Shown: positions 32,633-42,494, numbered from the stretch's first letter. The stretch: 64,000 nt of DNA from JAGOFO01 sp964522105 (GCA_964522105.1 CAZFVA010000016.1:15392-79391); one strand, 5' to 3'. Notes: generated by a model from the letters alone, not told the origin. Numbers and translations are program-made.

Positions 32633-35229
32633 TCGGTCCGCTTGTGCCCCGCATTATTGAATACCCGGCGGTCAGACAGGCGTTGCCCGTCAGGCCAGAC
32701 GGCTTCCATCTCGATCCAGTCAAGTCCTTCCGGATTGATGCTGACCTCAATCCCTTTGAAAACCTGACCCATCGACGTTTCCCAGATTACATCAGCGTCT
32801 TTGATTTCGCGATCTTTACACACGGCGGTAAAAGGTCCGGTGCCGTTTATCATACCGCTCAGTTTCCGGTAAGGTCTTGATTTGTCAGTGGTTGTCGCAA
32901 AAATCGCAGCCGCTGCCGCCAGCGATCTTGCAAGAACTGGTATCACCATTTCTGCGTTGACGTTCCAGTGGTCCGTGAAACGGTCATAAAGTGGCCACGG
33001 GTCAAGTTTGTCGCCGTCCGATGGGAATGTCAGGGCGCCAAGCTGTCGTCCGTATTCGCCCAGCCAGCCGCACCCTGCGATGACGTCACCGACGATGATG
33101 CCGCCCGGGGGAAGCAGACGTCCATCGTTGTGCGCGTACTGACTTACCGGCAGTGTTGGCCAGCGCAGGCCAAGGCCCGTGATGTAGCTTATATTTACCG
33201 GATTCATCCCGGCCTGATAGTAAAAATTGGCCAGGGCACCTTTCAAGTAGTCCGGGCGTGCCTTGCCCTTCAGTTCCGCGAATCGGGCCGCCGACATAAG
33301 TTCAAATGCGTTTTCCGATGAAAAGTACCATCCGGCCGTTCTGTGTCGTTTGCTTTCATTGGGAAATGATGTGCCCCAGACCGAGTCGCGGTACCACGTC
33401 ATCAAGTCGGCCGTTCTGCCTGTAAACGCCTCGTCGCAGCGTCTGCCGAACAGTTCTTTAAGTTTGCCGCCTTCGTCCGTAACTGTCGCCATTGCGCAGG
33501 ACCTGACGGCGTAACCACCGGCCTCGAACAGCTTCAGCCAGCCCCATTTTGCGGTTGCCGGTTCGAAGTTTTCTTTCAGCCAGTCAAGGTACTTTTCATC
33601 CTTTGTTGCCAGATACAATTCGACAGCCGCCCATGCGGTTTCGTCATAGTCGCCGAACGTATCGCCGTAATGGGTAATCTTCTGATAAGCGCCTTTCCCA
33701 AATTTAGTCCGGGCATTTTCCAGGAATGTCCATGCCTTGCGGGATTGCGTCAGGAAGCGTGCTGCTTGATCCGGGAAGTGTTTCTGGACGTGTTTTGATC
33801 GTGATGCCTGTGCCAGAGCCGCAGCCGCTGCAGCCGTGACCGCAGTGTTCTTGCCGAACACAACCTGAAGGTCACCGTCATCCGGCAGTACGTCATCTTC
33901 GTAGGGGCGGTCCCGTGGATATACAAGGAAGTAAAATCCGCCATCGGAATCCTGGGCTTTTGAAATGAACCTGGCTTCCCACATTGCTGCCTGGATGATG
34001 TCTGGAATGCCATCGCTGCTTTCCGGCATGCCAAGGTTGTCCAGCCCGGCGACACCGGGGAAAAAGTCTGCAGCAAATATCAGCGCGTTCACAACACCTG
34101 ACGAATTGATCAGGTACTTTGAATAGTCGCCTGCGTCGTGGTATCCGCCCGAAACATCAACGAATCCTTTGTTCTCGAAAGGAAAATGGAGCTTTCCTGC
34201 GTCCTCGATGACGCTTTTTATCTGACGGGACCCCTCGACCAGGCTCGGGGTGGCGCTCCCGATCTTGTCTACCCCTGAGTCCAGAATGTCAGGGTCTGGA
34301 ATTACCGCTGGAGCGGTATGGCATTTACCGTGGGTGAACCTTGAAAAGGGCAGGGTGACGGCTGTTCCACATCGTTGATTGTACATTCCAAGAGCGAATG
34401 TTCTGGCGAACGCGCCGGCCGTTGAATCGCTGATTGTAAAGGGTTGCGACCTTCCAACCCCTTTGACAAACACACTGTATTTTCCCGGCGCAATTCCTGC
34501 CGGAAAGTCCGCCTGCCATGCCAGTGTATACGGTGGAACCTGTTCGGAAAATCCGGTTTCCCGTCTGCGGACCAGTGTTCCGCTGAAAACGGCGCTGTCG
34601 GTAACTGCGTTGATAATGCTGAATTCTGCAGGTTCATCAATATGGATTTCGCCCGCCGTACCGGCGAATTTTTCAACCACGGCGTGGCCACCTGTCGATG
34701 CCATGTAGCCTGCCTGACTGACGTGAATAGCTGAACTGACCCTTTTGTTTTCCGAGGTTACGGCCACGGATATCTGTCTTGACAGGTGCCGCCCCGTTTT
34801 GTCAGTCAGAACAATCGTCCCTGCCGTGTCGATTTTGCCGTCCAGAATCAGGTACAGCCAGTTTCCAAGTCGCAGGTCATGTTTGCCGCGCGGTGCGTAA
34901 ATCGGTCTGCGTTTGAATCCTGTCTGTTTGATTTTGACTGCATTGCCATTGAATTTCAGTTCGAAGTCGCCGGGGCCGGGAATTGCGTCAATTGCGGCCC
35001 AGTCCCACACTTCCGGCGGCCTGTCCCTGGTAACCTGAGTACATATGAAAAGTTCCAGTACATTTGATGAAACGGGCCGCAGGTCCCACAGGCCGACCCG
35101 GGGTGGAAGCAACCGGTCCGGCGAAGCCCTGTCAGCGTCATCAGGAACGAAAGGTGCCGCGACGGCAAAACCCGACATGGCAGAAACTGCAGACAGAAAT
35201 ACGAAGATCTGCGCCAGGTGGCGAATCAT
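32629..35229 (-). CDS. secreted family 9 glycoside hydrolase (endoglucanase-like)
   Basis: Exported beta-glucan hydrolase of 866 residues. A signal peptide (cleavage after ...FAVAA) precedes an N-terminal beta-rich region. An Ig-like N-terminal GH9 module (about 165-270, VSQAGYMASTGGHAVV) and the (alpha/alpha)6 barrel follow. The diagnostic GGYHDAGDYSKY supplies the catalytic Asp pair, and WNVNAEMV near the end supplies the candidate acid Glu. LGLRWPTLPVSQYAHND lies where cellulases have the PHHR-type loop. It sits inside the exopolysaccharide operon with 4-bp overlaps on both sides, so it probably trims or remodels the polymer made here, not only foreign cellulose. That would imply beta-1,4-glucan-like linkages in the polymer (inference). 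Confidence 0.88.
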   Translation of the reverse strand: MIRHLAQIFVFLSAVSAMSGFAVAAPFVPDDADRASPDRLLPPRVGLWDLRPVSSNVLELFICTQVTRDRPPEVWDWAAIDAIPGPGDFELKFNGNAVKIKQTGFKRRPIYAPRGKHDLRLGNWLYLILDGKIDTAGTIVLTDKTGRHLSRQISVAVTSENKRVSSAIHVSQAGYMASTGGHAVVEKFAGTAGEIHIDEPAEFSIINAVTDSAVFSGTLVRRRETGFSEQVPPYTLAWQADFPAGIAPGKYSVFVKGVGRSQPFTISDSTAGAFARTFALGMYNQRCGTAVTLPFSRFTHGKCHTAPAVIPDPDILDSGVDKIGSATPSLVEGSRQIKSVIEDAGKLHFPFENKGFVDVSGGYHDAGDYSKYLINSSGVVNALIFAADFFPGVAGLDNLGMPESSDGIPDIIQAAMWEARFISKAQDSDGGFYFLVYPRDRPYEDDVLPDDGDLQVVFGKNTAVTAAAAAALAQASRSKHVQKHFPDQAARFLTQSRKAWTFLENARTKFGKGAYQKITHYGDTFGDYDETAWAAVELYLATKDEKYLDWLKENFEPATAKWGWLKLFEAGGYAVRSCAMATVTDEGGKLKELFGRRCDEAFTGRTADLMTWYRDSVWGTSFPNESKRHRTAGWYFSSENAFELMSAARFAELKGKARPDYLKGALANFYYQAGMNPVNISYITGLGLRWPTLPVSQYAHNDGRLLPPGGIIVGDVIAGCGWLGEYGRQLGALTFPSDGDKLDPWPLYDRFTDHWNVNAEMVIPVLARSLAAAAAIFATTTDKSRPYRKLSGMINGTGPFTAVCKDREIKDADVIWETSMGQVFKGIEVSINPEGLDWIEMEAVWPDGQRLSDRRVFNNAGHKRTE

Positions 35230-36824
35230 GTCAGCCTGCGTCCCCTTTTTTCAACGAATGCCCAGTTGTCCAGACATCCGTCAAGGATACCAAGAAATGT
35301 GAAAAATCCATCAGTTCCAAGGACTTTGCTGCGTGGAATCGAATAGATATCTTTGTTTGGAAGGGCAATTCCGGTGACAGCCATGAAGCCGGCCTTGTAA
35401 CCGGCGTTTGCCGCCATCTTTCTGTTCGCCGGGGACACTTTCGCCGGAGTGCCGAACGGGTAGGCTATGTAGCGGACTTCCCTGCCAATCATGTCTTCAA
35501 GGCGGCTCTTTGAATCAGCAATTTCAGCCATCGCCTTTTCTGGCGGCATGCCGGCCAGAACGCCGTGCGACAGGCAGTGCGAACCGATTTCCCATCCGGC
35601 GTCGGCCAGTTCACGAATCTGTTGGGAATCCATCATCCTGCGTAGCATTGTGTAATCTTTATCGGGTGTTCCGCCGGTCGCCAGATGAGGTGACACGAAC
35701 ACGGTGCCGGGTATGCCAAGCGATGACATTACAGGTGCGGCGTGTTCTATAACATCAATGTATCCGTCATCAAATGTGATAGCAATCGAGCGGTCTGGAA
35801 GCGGCCATTCCCCGGCAGGTGCGCAGGTTATTGAATCTATCAGGTGATCCAGCGCAATCGGACGGCGCGTGGCGACCTCTTCCATCTGCTTTTTGAATAC
35901 AGCAGGGTTGACGGTCCATTGTGCGTCGCCCCCTTCGCATACACCGTGATAACACAGTATCCGAGGCTCGCTCGTCTTTACGCCACGGGCGTTCCGACAC
36001 GCTGCAACCATCAGTGCTCTGGCATCGGATTTAAGTCGGGACGTCAATGATTCCGGGGTGTTTTTGTGTTCGTCCCGGAATGGCGCCATCTGTTCTGCCG
36101 CTACGAACGCCGGAATCCCCAGGAAATAGAACTTCGCCTTGTGGGGCTGCTGGCGCACGATGTCCAGCCATTCAAGACGCATCTTGCGTATCCACGCCGG
36201 TGAACGTTTAATCGAGCCGGTGTAATAGGCGAAAAGGCCACCGATCGCCAGCCATACGATCCCCTGCAGTTCAGGGTCGTCGAGGTGTCTTTCAATCAGT
36301 TGAATTTGAAGCGGGTTGCCCATTCCGACCAGCACGAAGTTCGGTTTGCACCTGATGATGTCCTGCATAACCGTAGATTCTTCTTCAGGTTTGAAGAATC
36401 CATGGTGGAAGCCGACAAAGTTGATGTGCGGCCACATCGTCTGCATCTGTGCAAAAGCCAGGTCTATCTGACCAGGTTCGGTTCCCAGCAGAAACACCTT
36501 TGTTCCGGCAGGGGCCTTTGTAAAAAGCTGTGGTGTCAGATCTGTTCCGTTAAGATTGTCGGGAAACGATTTTCCACGTCGCCGTGACACGTATTGCAGC
36601 GCGCCACCATCGTTCAGGGTGACCAGCCGTTCCCTGGTCAGTTTCTGAAAGTCAGGCATGTTGCGGATCAGATTCATGGTCTTCATGTCGGGAAACGCGA
36701 TGCCTGTAGTTTCGCCGGCAGCAGATCTTGCAAGCATCCAGTCGATTGCCGCTTCCCTTGTCATGATGGGAAATTTGAGGCCTGTGATTTCCACATACTC
36801 TGTTGACGGGATTACCGGCGTCAT
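35226..36824 (-). CDS. WecG/TagA-type glycosyltransferase fused to a polysaccharide deacetylase
   Basis: A 532-residue two-domain enzyme. Residues about 10-245 are a WecG/TagA/CpsF (GT26) transferase: LNDGGALQYVSRRRG, NGTDLTPQLF and GMGNPLQIQLIERH. Residues about 285-530 are a NodB deacetylase with all three motifs: ITFDDGY, SHCLSHGVL (HxxxH) and AYPFGTP. GT26 enzymes add HexNAc derivatives to lipid-linked sugars at the cytoplasmic face. The fused deacetylase could remove the N-acetyl group from that sugar. ATG 36824 was chosen over 36872 because it overlaps the upstream GT4 stop by 4 bp. No signal peptide is seen. The fusion is uncommon in my knowledge of these families. Confidence 0.87.
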   Translation of the reverse strand: MTPVIPSTEYVEITGLKFPIMTREAAIDWMLARSAAGETTGIAFPDMKTMNLIRNMPDFQKLTRERLVTLNDGGALQYVSRRRGKSFPDNLNGTDLTPQLFTKAPAGTKVFLLGTEPGQIDLAFAQMQTMWPHINFVGFHHGFFKPEEESTVMQDIIRCKPNFVLVGMGNPLQIQLIERHLDDPELQGIVWLAIGGLFAYYTGSIKRSPAWIRKMRLEWLDIVRQQPHKAKFYFLGIPAFVAAEQMAPFRDEHKNTPESLTSRLKSDARALMVAACRNARGVKTSEPRILCYHGVCEGGDAQWTVNPAVFKKQMEEVATRRPIALDHLIDSITCAPAGEWPLPDRSIAITFDDGYIDVIEHAAPVMSSLGIPGTVFVSPHLATGGTPDKDYTMLRRMMDSQQIRELADAGWEIGSHCLSHGVLAGMPPEKAMAEIADSKSRLEDMIGREVRYIAYPFGTPAKVSPANRKMAANAGYKAGFMAVTGIALPNKDIYSIPRSKVLGTDGFFTFLGILDGCLDNWAFVEKRGRRLT

Positions 36825-37966
36825 CTTGCCCCCCTCAGTATCTTCAAAGTCGCTTCCGCAGTTTTTTCCCATGTGAAACCAAGGCTTCTGGCTGTTCCGC
36901 GCTTTATCAGCCGGGCGCGATAATCACGATCGTCAATAATTTTGGACACTTCATGGGCGATTGACTCATGGTCCCCGGGGTCGAACATCGCAGCACCGTC
37001 ACCCGCTACTTCTGGAAGCGACGACACGTTCGAACATGCGACAGGAGCCCCGCAGGCCATAGCTTCCAGCAGCGGCAAACCGAAGCCTTCGTAAAGGGAA
37101 GGGTAGACGACGCAATCAGCCTGCCTGTAAAGAACGGGCAGCTCTTCAAACTTGATGAAACCTTTGAATATTATGTCGCTGCTGTACTTTGATGCGGCGG
37201 CCGCCTGATGGATTACTTCGGCACGAAACCAGTCCTTACCGACGAAGACCAGCTTGTGAGGATAGCCTTTCGCCTTCAGCAGCTCCCATGCCCGAATCAT
37301 CTGAACATGGTTTTTTCCTGGATGCTCGAGCCTTGATACGTACAGCAGAAATGGTTCTTCAAACGGCAGAATTCTGCCTGCGTCCGGTCGATGCCGGTCG
37401 TCAAGGTCGCCCGCCGGGCCCGGGTGAAATGCTGAATGGTCGACGCCAAGATGAATTACGTCAATCCGGTCCGGATCGATTCCGGCGTAGTTGACAATGT
37501 CTTTCCGGGTGCTTTCGCTCACGGTGATAACGCGGTCCAGCCTGCCGAAAAGCCAGGGCAACACCGTTGAAATATAGAAGACCCGCGCCGGATCGTATTT
37601 TTCCCTTACATGAATGGACGACATGTCATGGACAGTGCCGACAGTTCGGCACGGTGCCCATATTGGCGTTCTGCGGTTTGCTGCAGGCAGAAATAGACAG
37701 TCCAGTTGATCATGCAATGCGTAAGCCGGAAGCAGCGTCTGATGCCAGCCGACGTTCATCACCGGATTACCGAAACCAGTCCCGGCCGTTTTAGATGTAA
37801 TTCCATGCACTTTCGGGTCAAAGAAATCCAGATCCGATTTGCTGCCGTAAAGCACAGCCCGGTCATCGTTCAGCAGCGGGGCCATCCCGGCCAGCAGGCG
37901 ATTCAGATATACGCCAATTCCTGATTTGCCGCTGTCCGCCCCGAAACATGGAATCCCAATTTTCAT
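36821..37966 (-). CDS. family 4 (GT-B) glycosyltransferase
   Basis: Retaining glycosyltransferase of 381 residues. The start MKIGIPCFGADSGKSGIGVYL has the acceptor-loop GIGVY. RLEHPGKNHVQMIRAW begins the donor domain, and YEGFGLPLLEAMACGAP contains an intact EX7E motif. This layout resembles mannosyl- or rhamnosyltransferases of O-antigen clusters. It is separated from the upstream GT4 by 8 bp and overlaps the WecG-deacetylase gene by 4 bp. Sugar specificity is unknown. Confidence 0.9.
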   Translation of the reverse strand: MKIGIPCFGADSGKSGIGVYLNRLLAGMAPLLNDDRAVLYGSKSDLDFFDPKVHGITSKTAGTGFGNPVMNVGWHQTLLPAYALHDQLDCLFLPAANRRTPIWAPCRTVGTVHDMSSIHVREKYDPARVFYISTVLPWLFGRLDRVITVSESTRKDIVNYAGIDPDRIDVIHLGVDHSAFHPGPAGDLDDRHRPDAGRILPFEEPFLLYVSRLEHPGKNHVQMIRAWELLKAKGYPHKLVFVGKDWFRAEVIHQAAAASKYSSDIIFKGFIKFEELPVLYRQADCVVYPSLYEGFGLPLLEAMACGAPVACSNVSSLPEVAGDGAAMFDPGDHESIAHEVSKIIDDRDYRARLIKRGTARSLGFTWEKTAEATLKILRGAR

Positions 37967-37974
37967 AATCGTTT

Positions 37975-39231
37975 CTACTGTTTTTGGTAGTCGGCAATGA
38001 CTTCGTAATACAGGTCTTCAAGGCGTCTGGTAATTGAATTCCATGAATAGCGTGAACTTGCTTTGGCGTGGCCTGCTTCCGCAAGACAGGTGGCCCTGGC
38101 CACGTCTTCATGAATGTCGGCAAGGTGTTGTGCAAAAGCCGTGGCGTCGCCTGCCGGGGCAAGCAGTCCGTCGGTTCCATGTTCAACAAACGATGGTATC
38201 CCGCCGACTTCGGATGCCACGACAGGCAACCGCGCAGCCCAGGCTTCCAGAATGACGATTCCGAAAGGCTCGTGACGCGACGTCAGCAGGAAACATGACG
38301 CGGCCGTGTATGCGTCAATCAGGTCGGTCGTATCGCGTGAAACCCCGGGGATCAGCGTGATGGCATCTTTGTGTGGCGAACGCGCGATGGCATCGGCAAC
38401 ATCATGAAAATACAATTGATCTGTGACATGGCCGACTATCACAAGGTGTGTATCCGCAAAGCGGTCCCTGAACAGTTCAAACGATTTTATGGCCGACAAC
38501 TGGTCTTTCTGAGGGTCAATCCGCCCGACGCACAGGACGGTAAACGCCCCGGACGGAACGTTGAATTTCTTTTTGAAGCGCGGCCCGTCGCCCAGTTCGA
38601 AAGTCGCGACATCAACGCCGTTTTCCAGCCTGACTACTTTTTTGTCAGGCCATTGCTTGCGAAGTGCGGCCTCTTCATTGGCCCCCAGGCAGATGATGGC
38701 GGCGGCTTCATCAATAACTTGCCGCGAACCTACCAGCCAGCCAAGGACCTTGCCCCATTCAAGCAGGCCGGTCGTCGGGTCGGCAAGTGCCCTTGCCTGA
38801 CTGTCGGGGACATCAAAATGGCCGCCATGCAGAGAAATCACATATGGAATCTTCCGCCATTTCGCGACAAGACGCCCGATACCGCCCATGCGCTTGCCGG
38901 TGTGCAGGTGAATAATGTCCAGTTTCGGATGCCTGAACAAAGCGTGAAGCAGCGAAAATGAAAACAGGTTTCCGCCTTTGTAATCAAGACTGCGGGCAGC
39001 GCTTTCTGACAGGCGCAGATATGGGTATAGATAGCCGAAGCGCCGCACCGAAACGCCTTGAATCTGTTCTTCTTTTTTGTCGCACAGGGCCATGCTGGTC
39101 CATATCCGGTTGTCGTGGCCTTCGGCCGCCAGAATTCGAGATGTTTCCAGAACTACCGTTTCGGTACCACCCCAGTCGGACGTCACAAAACGCCTGGGAA
39201 TCTGAATGATGCTCAGGCGCTTTCTGTTCAT
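37975..39231 (-). CDS. family 4 (GT-B) glycosyltransferase
   Basis: GT-B glycosyltransferase of 418 residues. The N-terminal domain has IPRRFVTSDWGGTETVVLETSR and the PYVISLHGGHFDVP acceptor region. The donor domain has CVGRIDPQKDQLSAIKSF and RHEPFGIVILEAWAARLP with an intact EX7E. The preceding GT4 stop overlaps this start by 4 bp. Part of the consecutive run of three GT4 genes in the exopolysaccharide operon; substrate unknown. Confidence 0.9.
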   Translation of the reverse strand: MNRKRLSIIQIPRRFVTSDWGGTETVVLETSRILAAEGHDNRIWTSMALCDKKEEQIQGVSVRRFGYLYPYLRLSESAARSLDYKGGNLFSFSLLHALFRHPKLDIIHLHTGKRMGGIGRLVAKWRKIPYVISLHGGHFDVPDSQARALADPTTGLLEWGKVLGWLVGSRQVIDEAAAIICLGANEEAALRKQWPDKKVVRLENGVDVATFELGDGPRFKKKFNVPSGAFTVLCVGRIDPQKDQLSAIKSFELFRDRFADTHLVIVGHVTDQLYFHDVADAIARSPHKDAITLIPGVSRDTTDLIDAYTAASCFLLTSRHEPFGIVILEAWAARLPVVASEVGGIPSFVEHGTDGLLAPAGDATAFAQHLADIHEDVARATCLAEAGHAKASSRYSWNSITRRLEDLYYEVIADYQKQ

Positions 39232-40457
39232 CTGGCGCCCCCGGCAACTTCAAGGCAGTAAGCTTCAAGGTCGTCGACATAGCGCTCCATGCTGAAGCGT
39301 TCTTCAACCATTGCGCGGGCGTTGCAGGCCAGTGATTCGGAAAGTCCTTTCGTTTCGCACAGTCGCGTGATGGCTGCCGCGAGTTCGATTGGGTCGGCTT
39401 TCGAAAAGGTCAGTGCATTTTCGCCGTCAACCAGAAATTCGCCGTGGCCGCCATCTGTTGTGCTGATGACGGTTGTTCCGCTTGCCATGGCTTCCAGATG
39501 TGTCAGACCGAACGGCTCGGGCCAGATTGAAGGAAAAATAAAGACGTGATTGTTCCGGTATTCGATCGCCAGCTCGTCGTGCGAAAGCTGGCCGGCAAAT
39601 CTGACGTTGATGCCAGTCTGGTCAGCCAGGTCTTTAAGGTGTTCCTTGTATTCATGCGGCCCGTTACCTGCAATCGTAATCTGCGTATTAAGCCATTCAG
39701 GAAGGTGCTGAATTGATTCAAGTATCGTGTGAACGCCCTTGTATTCGTGAAGCTGCCCGGCATAAAGAATCTTCAGCGGTTCGCTGTCCGGCATCGGCTG
39801 TTCCCCCTTGGAAACAGGCAGCCCGGCAGGCATACATCCCGGCACCGGCTTCGGTGGAAACTGTTCAACAGGAATGCCTTGATAGATGATCGTGGCTTCA
39901 TTGACCCGAATCCCTCTGCTGATCAGTTCCCTTCGGACAGTCCGGCTGATGCACGTCACATTCTTCAGATCCAGTGACCCGATATGCAGGTTTCCCAGAA
40001 TTTCCAGGTCGATCCAGTTCTTCACCCGCCCGAATTTCCCGTCGGCCGGGTCAGCCGGAAGGTAAGATTCAATATGGTAGTCATTCATGGAATATATGGC
40101 TGGAATACCCTTTTCCTGAACCGCCCGTGCCGGTCCGGTAGTAAGGCGTAACTGGCTGAATATCAGTGCCAGATCAAAGTCTTTCTTCCGCAGAACTTCT
40201 TTTGTAATCCGGTAGTTGAATGTATCCGCAAACAATCTCCGAATCCGGTTTTTTCCAGTGGCCTTCATTGAAAACGGCAGGAACAGTTGAAGCTTGCGGA
40301 TTACTTCGCGGGTAGAACCTGTTTTTCCGTGGCTTGACGTCAGAACGGTCGTCTGATGGCCCTTGCGTTCAAGCGCTTCCCGCACCTGTCCGCACAGTAT
40401 CTCGTAGCCCCCGAGAATATCTGGAGGGAACAGGTTGGTTAGAATAAGGATTTTCAT
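39228..40457 (-). CDS. family 4 (GT-B) glycosyltransferase
   Basis: GT-B glycosyltransferase of 409 residues. It opens MKILILTNLFPPDILGGYEI, has LKILYAGQLHEYKGVHTILE at the donor-domain start and PEPFGLTHLEAMASGTT with intact EX7E. First glycosyltransferase translated after the Wzc-like gene, with an 18-bp spacer. It overlaps the next GT4 by 4 bp. Confidence 0.9.
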   Translation of the reverse strand: MKILILTNLFPPDILGGYEILCGQVREALERKGHQTTVLTSSHGKTGSTREVIRKLQLFLPFSMKATGKNRIRRLFADTFNYRITKEVLRKKDFDLALIFSQLRLTTGPARAVQEKGIPAIYSMNDYHIESYLPADPADGKFGRVKNWIDLEILGNLHIGSLDLKNVTCISRTVRRELISRGIRVNEATIIYQGIPVEQFPPKPVPGCMPAGLPVSKGEQPMPDSEPLKILYAGQLHEYKGVHTILESIQHLPEWLNTQITIAGNGPHEYKEHLKDLADQTGINVRFAGQLSHDELAIEYRNNHVFIFPSIWPEPFGLTHLEAMASGTTVISTTDGGHGEFLVDGENALTFSKADPIELAAAITRLCETKGLSESLACNARAMVEERFSMERYVDDLEAYCLEVAGGAR

Positions 40458-40475
40458 AACCTTTGCCCCGTGTCC

Positions 40476-42458
40476 CTAGTCTATTGCCAGAAATTTTGGC
40501 GGAACGGACGTCAGAATCAGCCCGCTGACCGGTGTACCGGCATTTTCAAGCTGCCTGATTGCCTTTTTTACCTGGCTCGTCTTCGAAACGCAGGAGTGAA
40601 TAACCAGCAAAACGGCATCACAGTTTCTTGCCAGAATCTCGGCATCAGCCCATGGCAGGGCAGGTGCTGAACGGATAATCGTGACGTCAAATTTTTCCCT
40701 GGTGGCCGCAAGTAAAGCCTTCATTTCGCGGGATGCCAGTATCTCGGGGTTTTTGACAGCAGTTCCCCGTGGCAGAAGGCTGACCCGTTCCAGTCTTGTC
40801 CGGATAATTACTTCATCACTGCGGGTGCTGTTTTTCAGCAGATCTGTAAGGCCGTCCGGCTCTTCCTCGGCATGAGGAGCCGTACAGAGCATTTTCAGCA
40901 GGGCTTTGCCACGCGGTTCCCGTGTCTCGGCATCAATAAGCAGAACGAGCTCTTCGCGCCTTCCGAGCGCCGATGCAAGTGCCGCACAGACTTCAGATTT
41001 TCCTGCCATCCTTTCTGCGGACGTTATGGCAATAATCGAGCCTTTCTTCGGAAATTTAATCTTGAATTGACCGGCCATCAGGCGGGCCGCCTCGGCTGTT
41101 TCTGAACCTGTGTCCATCCTTATGCTGCTTAACAGACTATTGGATATGGGCAGGACGCCTATCACCGGAAGACCAAACTTCTGTTTCGCCTCGGCCGGTG
41201 ACCTGACAGTTGGATTCGTAACCTGACGGCCGACCAGCAACAGCACTCCAATAATCCAGATAAAAAACGCAGAACCACCGGCAATCAGCCTTTTGGTCGA
41301 TTTTTCTGAATTGATCGGGGGTTGGGCAAAAGCAATGACTTCATACGTGCCACCCTCGCCCTCACTGTACAACAGGGCTGTCTTGGCAAGCAGTTGCGGC
41401 AGTCCGCCATCAAGGGTCATCATCAGTTTTGCTGTTGATTCCTTGCCATCTTCCGTACGTTCCAGAAGCTTTTTTATCTTGTCTATGGCGTTCTGCAGAT
41501 CGGTCTCGGCCGTCTTTGTTGTGATTCGACTTAGTTCAATTTCGTAAGATTTCTGAAGTCTTTCGTTAAGAAGCGAAATTGTCGGCGACACAGTTTCTGT
41601 TTCTGATGCCATTGCCGAGGCGAGGCTGTCCAGTGTGCGACGCATGCTTTGAGTCTTTTCGGATTCGACTGTTAACGCCCTCTGCTGTTCATAAGCAGTC
41701 TTTGTTTTGTCAAGTTCCACCCCGGAGATCAATTCCTTTGAAGCCAGCGTCTTTGCGTGGTCAAGCTCTTTTTCAAGTCTGGTCATTTCGGCAGACGCGG
41801 TCCTGTTTTTCTGTTCGGCATCCAGAGCATTCTGTATATGTTTGTATCTGGCCGAAGCAAGGCCCTTGCCACTTTTGCCTTTTGCCGACTGTTCTTCCTC
41901 GACCCGTAACTTCAGGTCATCAATGACTTTCTGTATCTGCGTTGCCTGAGCGTCCATGTTCTTCAGGTCAGTACTGACCTTCGTGTGACGGACTTCAAGC
42001 TGGTTCTGCTGAACTTTCAGCCAGCGTTCAAGATGGATATCAGTCATCGTGTTGGCGATTCTTGTCGCCGTCATCTCGTCATCCCATGTGCCGGCGATTG
42101 CCATCAGTGCGCCGTCCTGGGAAATGCTGACTTTCACCGACGATCCGATGGTGTCGAGTCTTGACCCCAGCTTCAGGCGTTCCCGCAGTAACGTTATGTT
42201 ATCAAGGAGTTTTACTTGATTAAGTTCGCTGTAGATAAAATCCGAAGCGGCGTGTCCCGCTACAGGCGTGTACTTCAGGATAGCCTCGGCCTTGAATGTT
42301 TTTGCGCCAAGAAGGTACCCGGCGATCAGTCCGACGCCTATTGCCAGAACGGTCACTCCGGCAAACAGATGAAACTGCCCCCGAAGGCCTGTAAGAACCG
42401 TTCGTATCTCAAATGGCAGCTTGATTTCTTCTAACTGTGGTTCGTTTGTTGATGCCAT
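40476..42458 (-). CDS. Wzc-like polysaccharide co-polymerase with degenerate ATPase domain
   Basis: Inner-membrane chain-length regulator of 660 residues. It has an N-terminal Wzz-type transmembrane helix (about 30-52), a long periplasmic coiled coil (about 110-330), a second helix (about 365-385) and a cytoplasmic P-loop domain similar to BY-kinases. The ATPase motifs are eroded. Walker A reads TSAERMAGKSEV, lacking the first Gly. Walker A' reads LLIDAETREP. Walker B reads VTIIRSAPAL, with Arg where Asp is normally required. The C-terminus has no tyrosine cluster (it ends SVPPKFLAID). It probably acts as a structural co-polymerase, not an active tyrosine kinase. It lies between the TolC-like and GT4 genes. 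Confidence 0.87.
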   Translation of the reverse strand: MASTNEPQLEEIKLPFEIRTVLTGLRGQFHLFAGVTVLAIGVGLIAGYLLGAKTFKAEAILKYTPVAGHAASDFIYSELNQVKLLDNITLLRERLKLGSRLDTIGSSVKVSISQDGALMAIAGTWDDEMTATRIANTMTDIHLERWLKVQQNQLEVRHTKVSTDLKNMDAQATQIQKVIDDLKLRVEEEQSAKGKSGKGLASARYKHIQNALDAEQKNRTASAEMTRLEKELDHAKTLASKELISGVELDKTKTAYEQQRALTVESEKTQSMRRTLDSLASAMASETETVSPTISLLNERLQKSYEIELSRITTKTAETDLQNAIDKIKKLLERTEDGKESTAKLMMTLDGGLPQLLAKTALLYSEGEGGTYEVIAFAQPPINSEKSTKRLIAGGSAFFIWIIGVLLLVGRQVTNPTVRSPAEAKQKFGLPVIGVLPISNSLLSSIRMDTGSETAEAARLMAGQFKIKFPKKGSIIAITSAERMAGKSEVCAALASALGRREELVLLIDAETREPRGKALLKMLCTAPHAEEEPDGLTDLLKNSTRSDEVIIRTRLERVSLLPRGTAVKNPEILASREMKALLAATREKFDVTIIRSAPALPWADAEILARNCDAVLLVIHSCVSKTSQVKKAIRQLENAGTPVSGLILTSVPPKFLAID

Positions 42459-42494
42459 ATATGCTCCGGAAATTTGCCCGTTTCCGGGCTGAAT

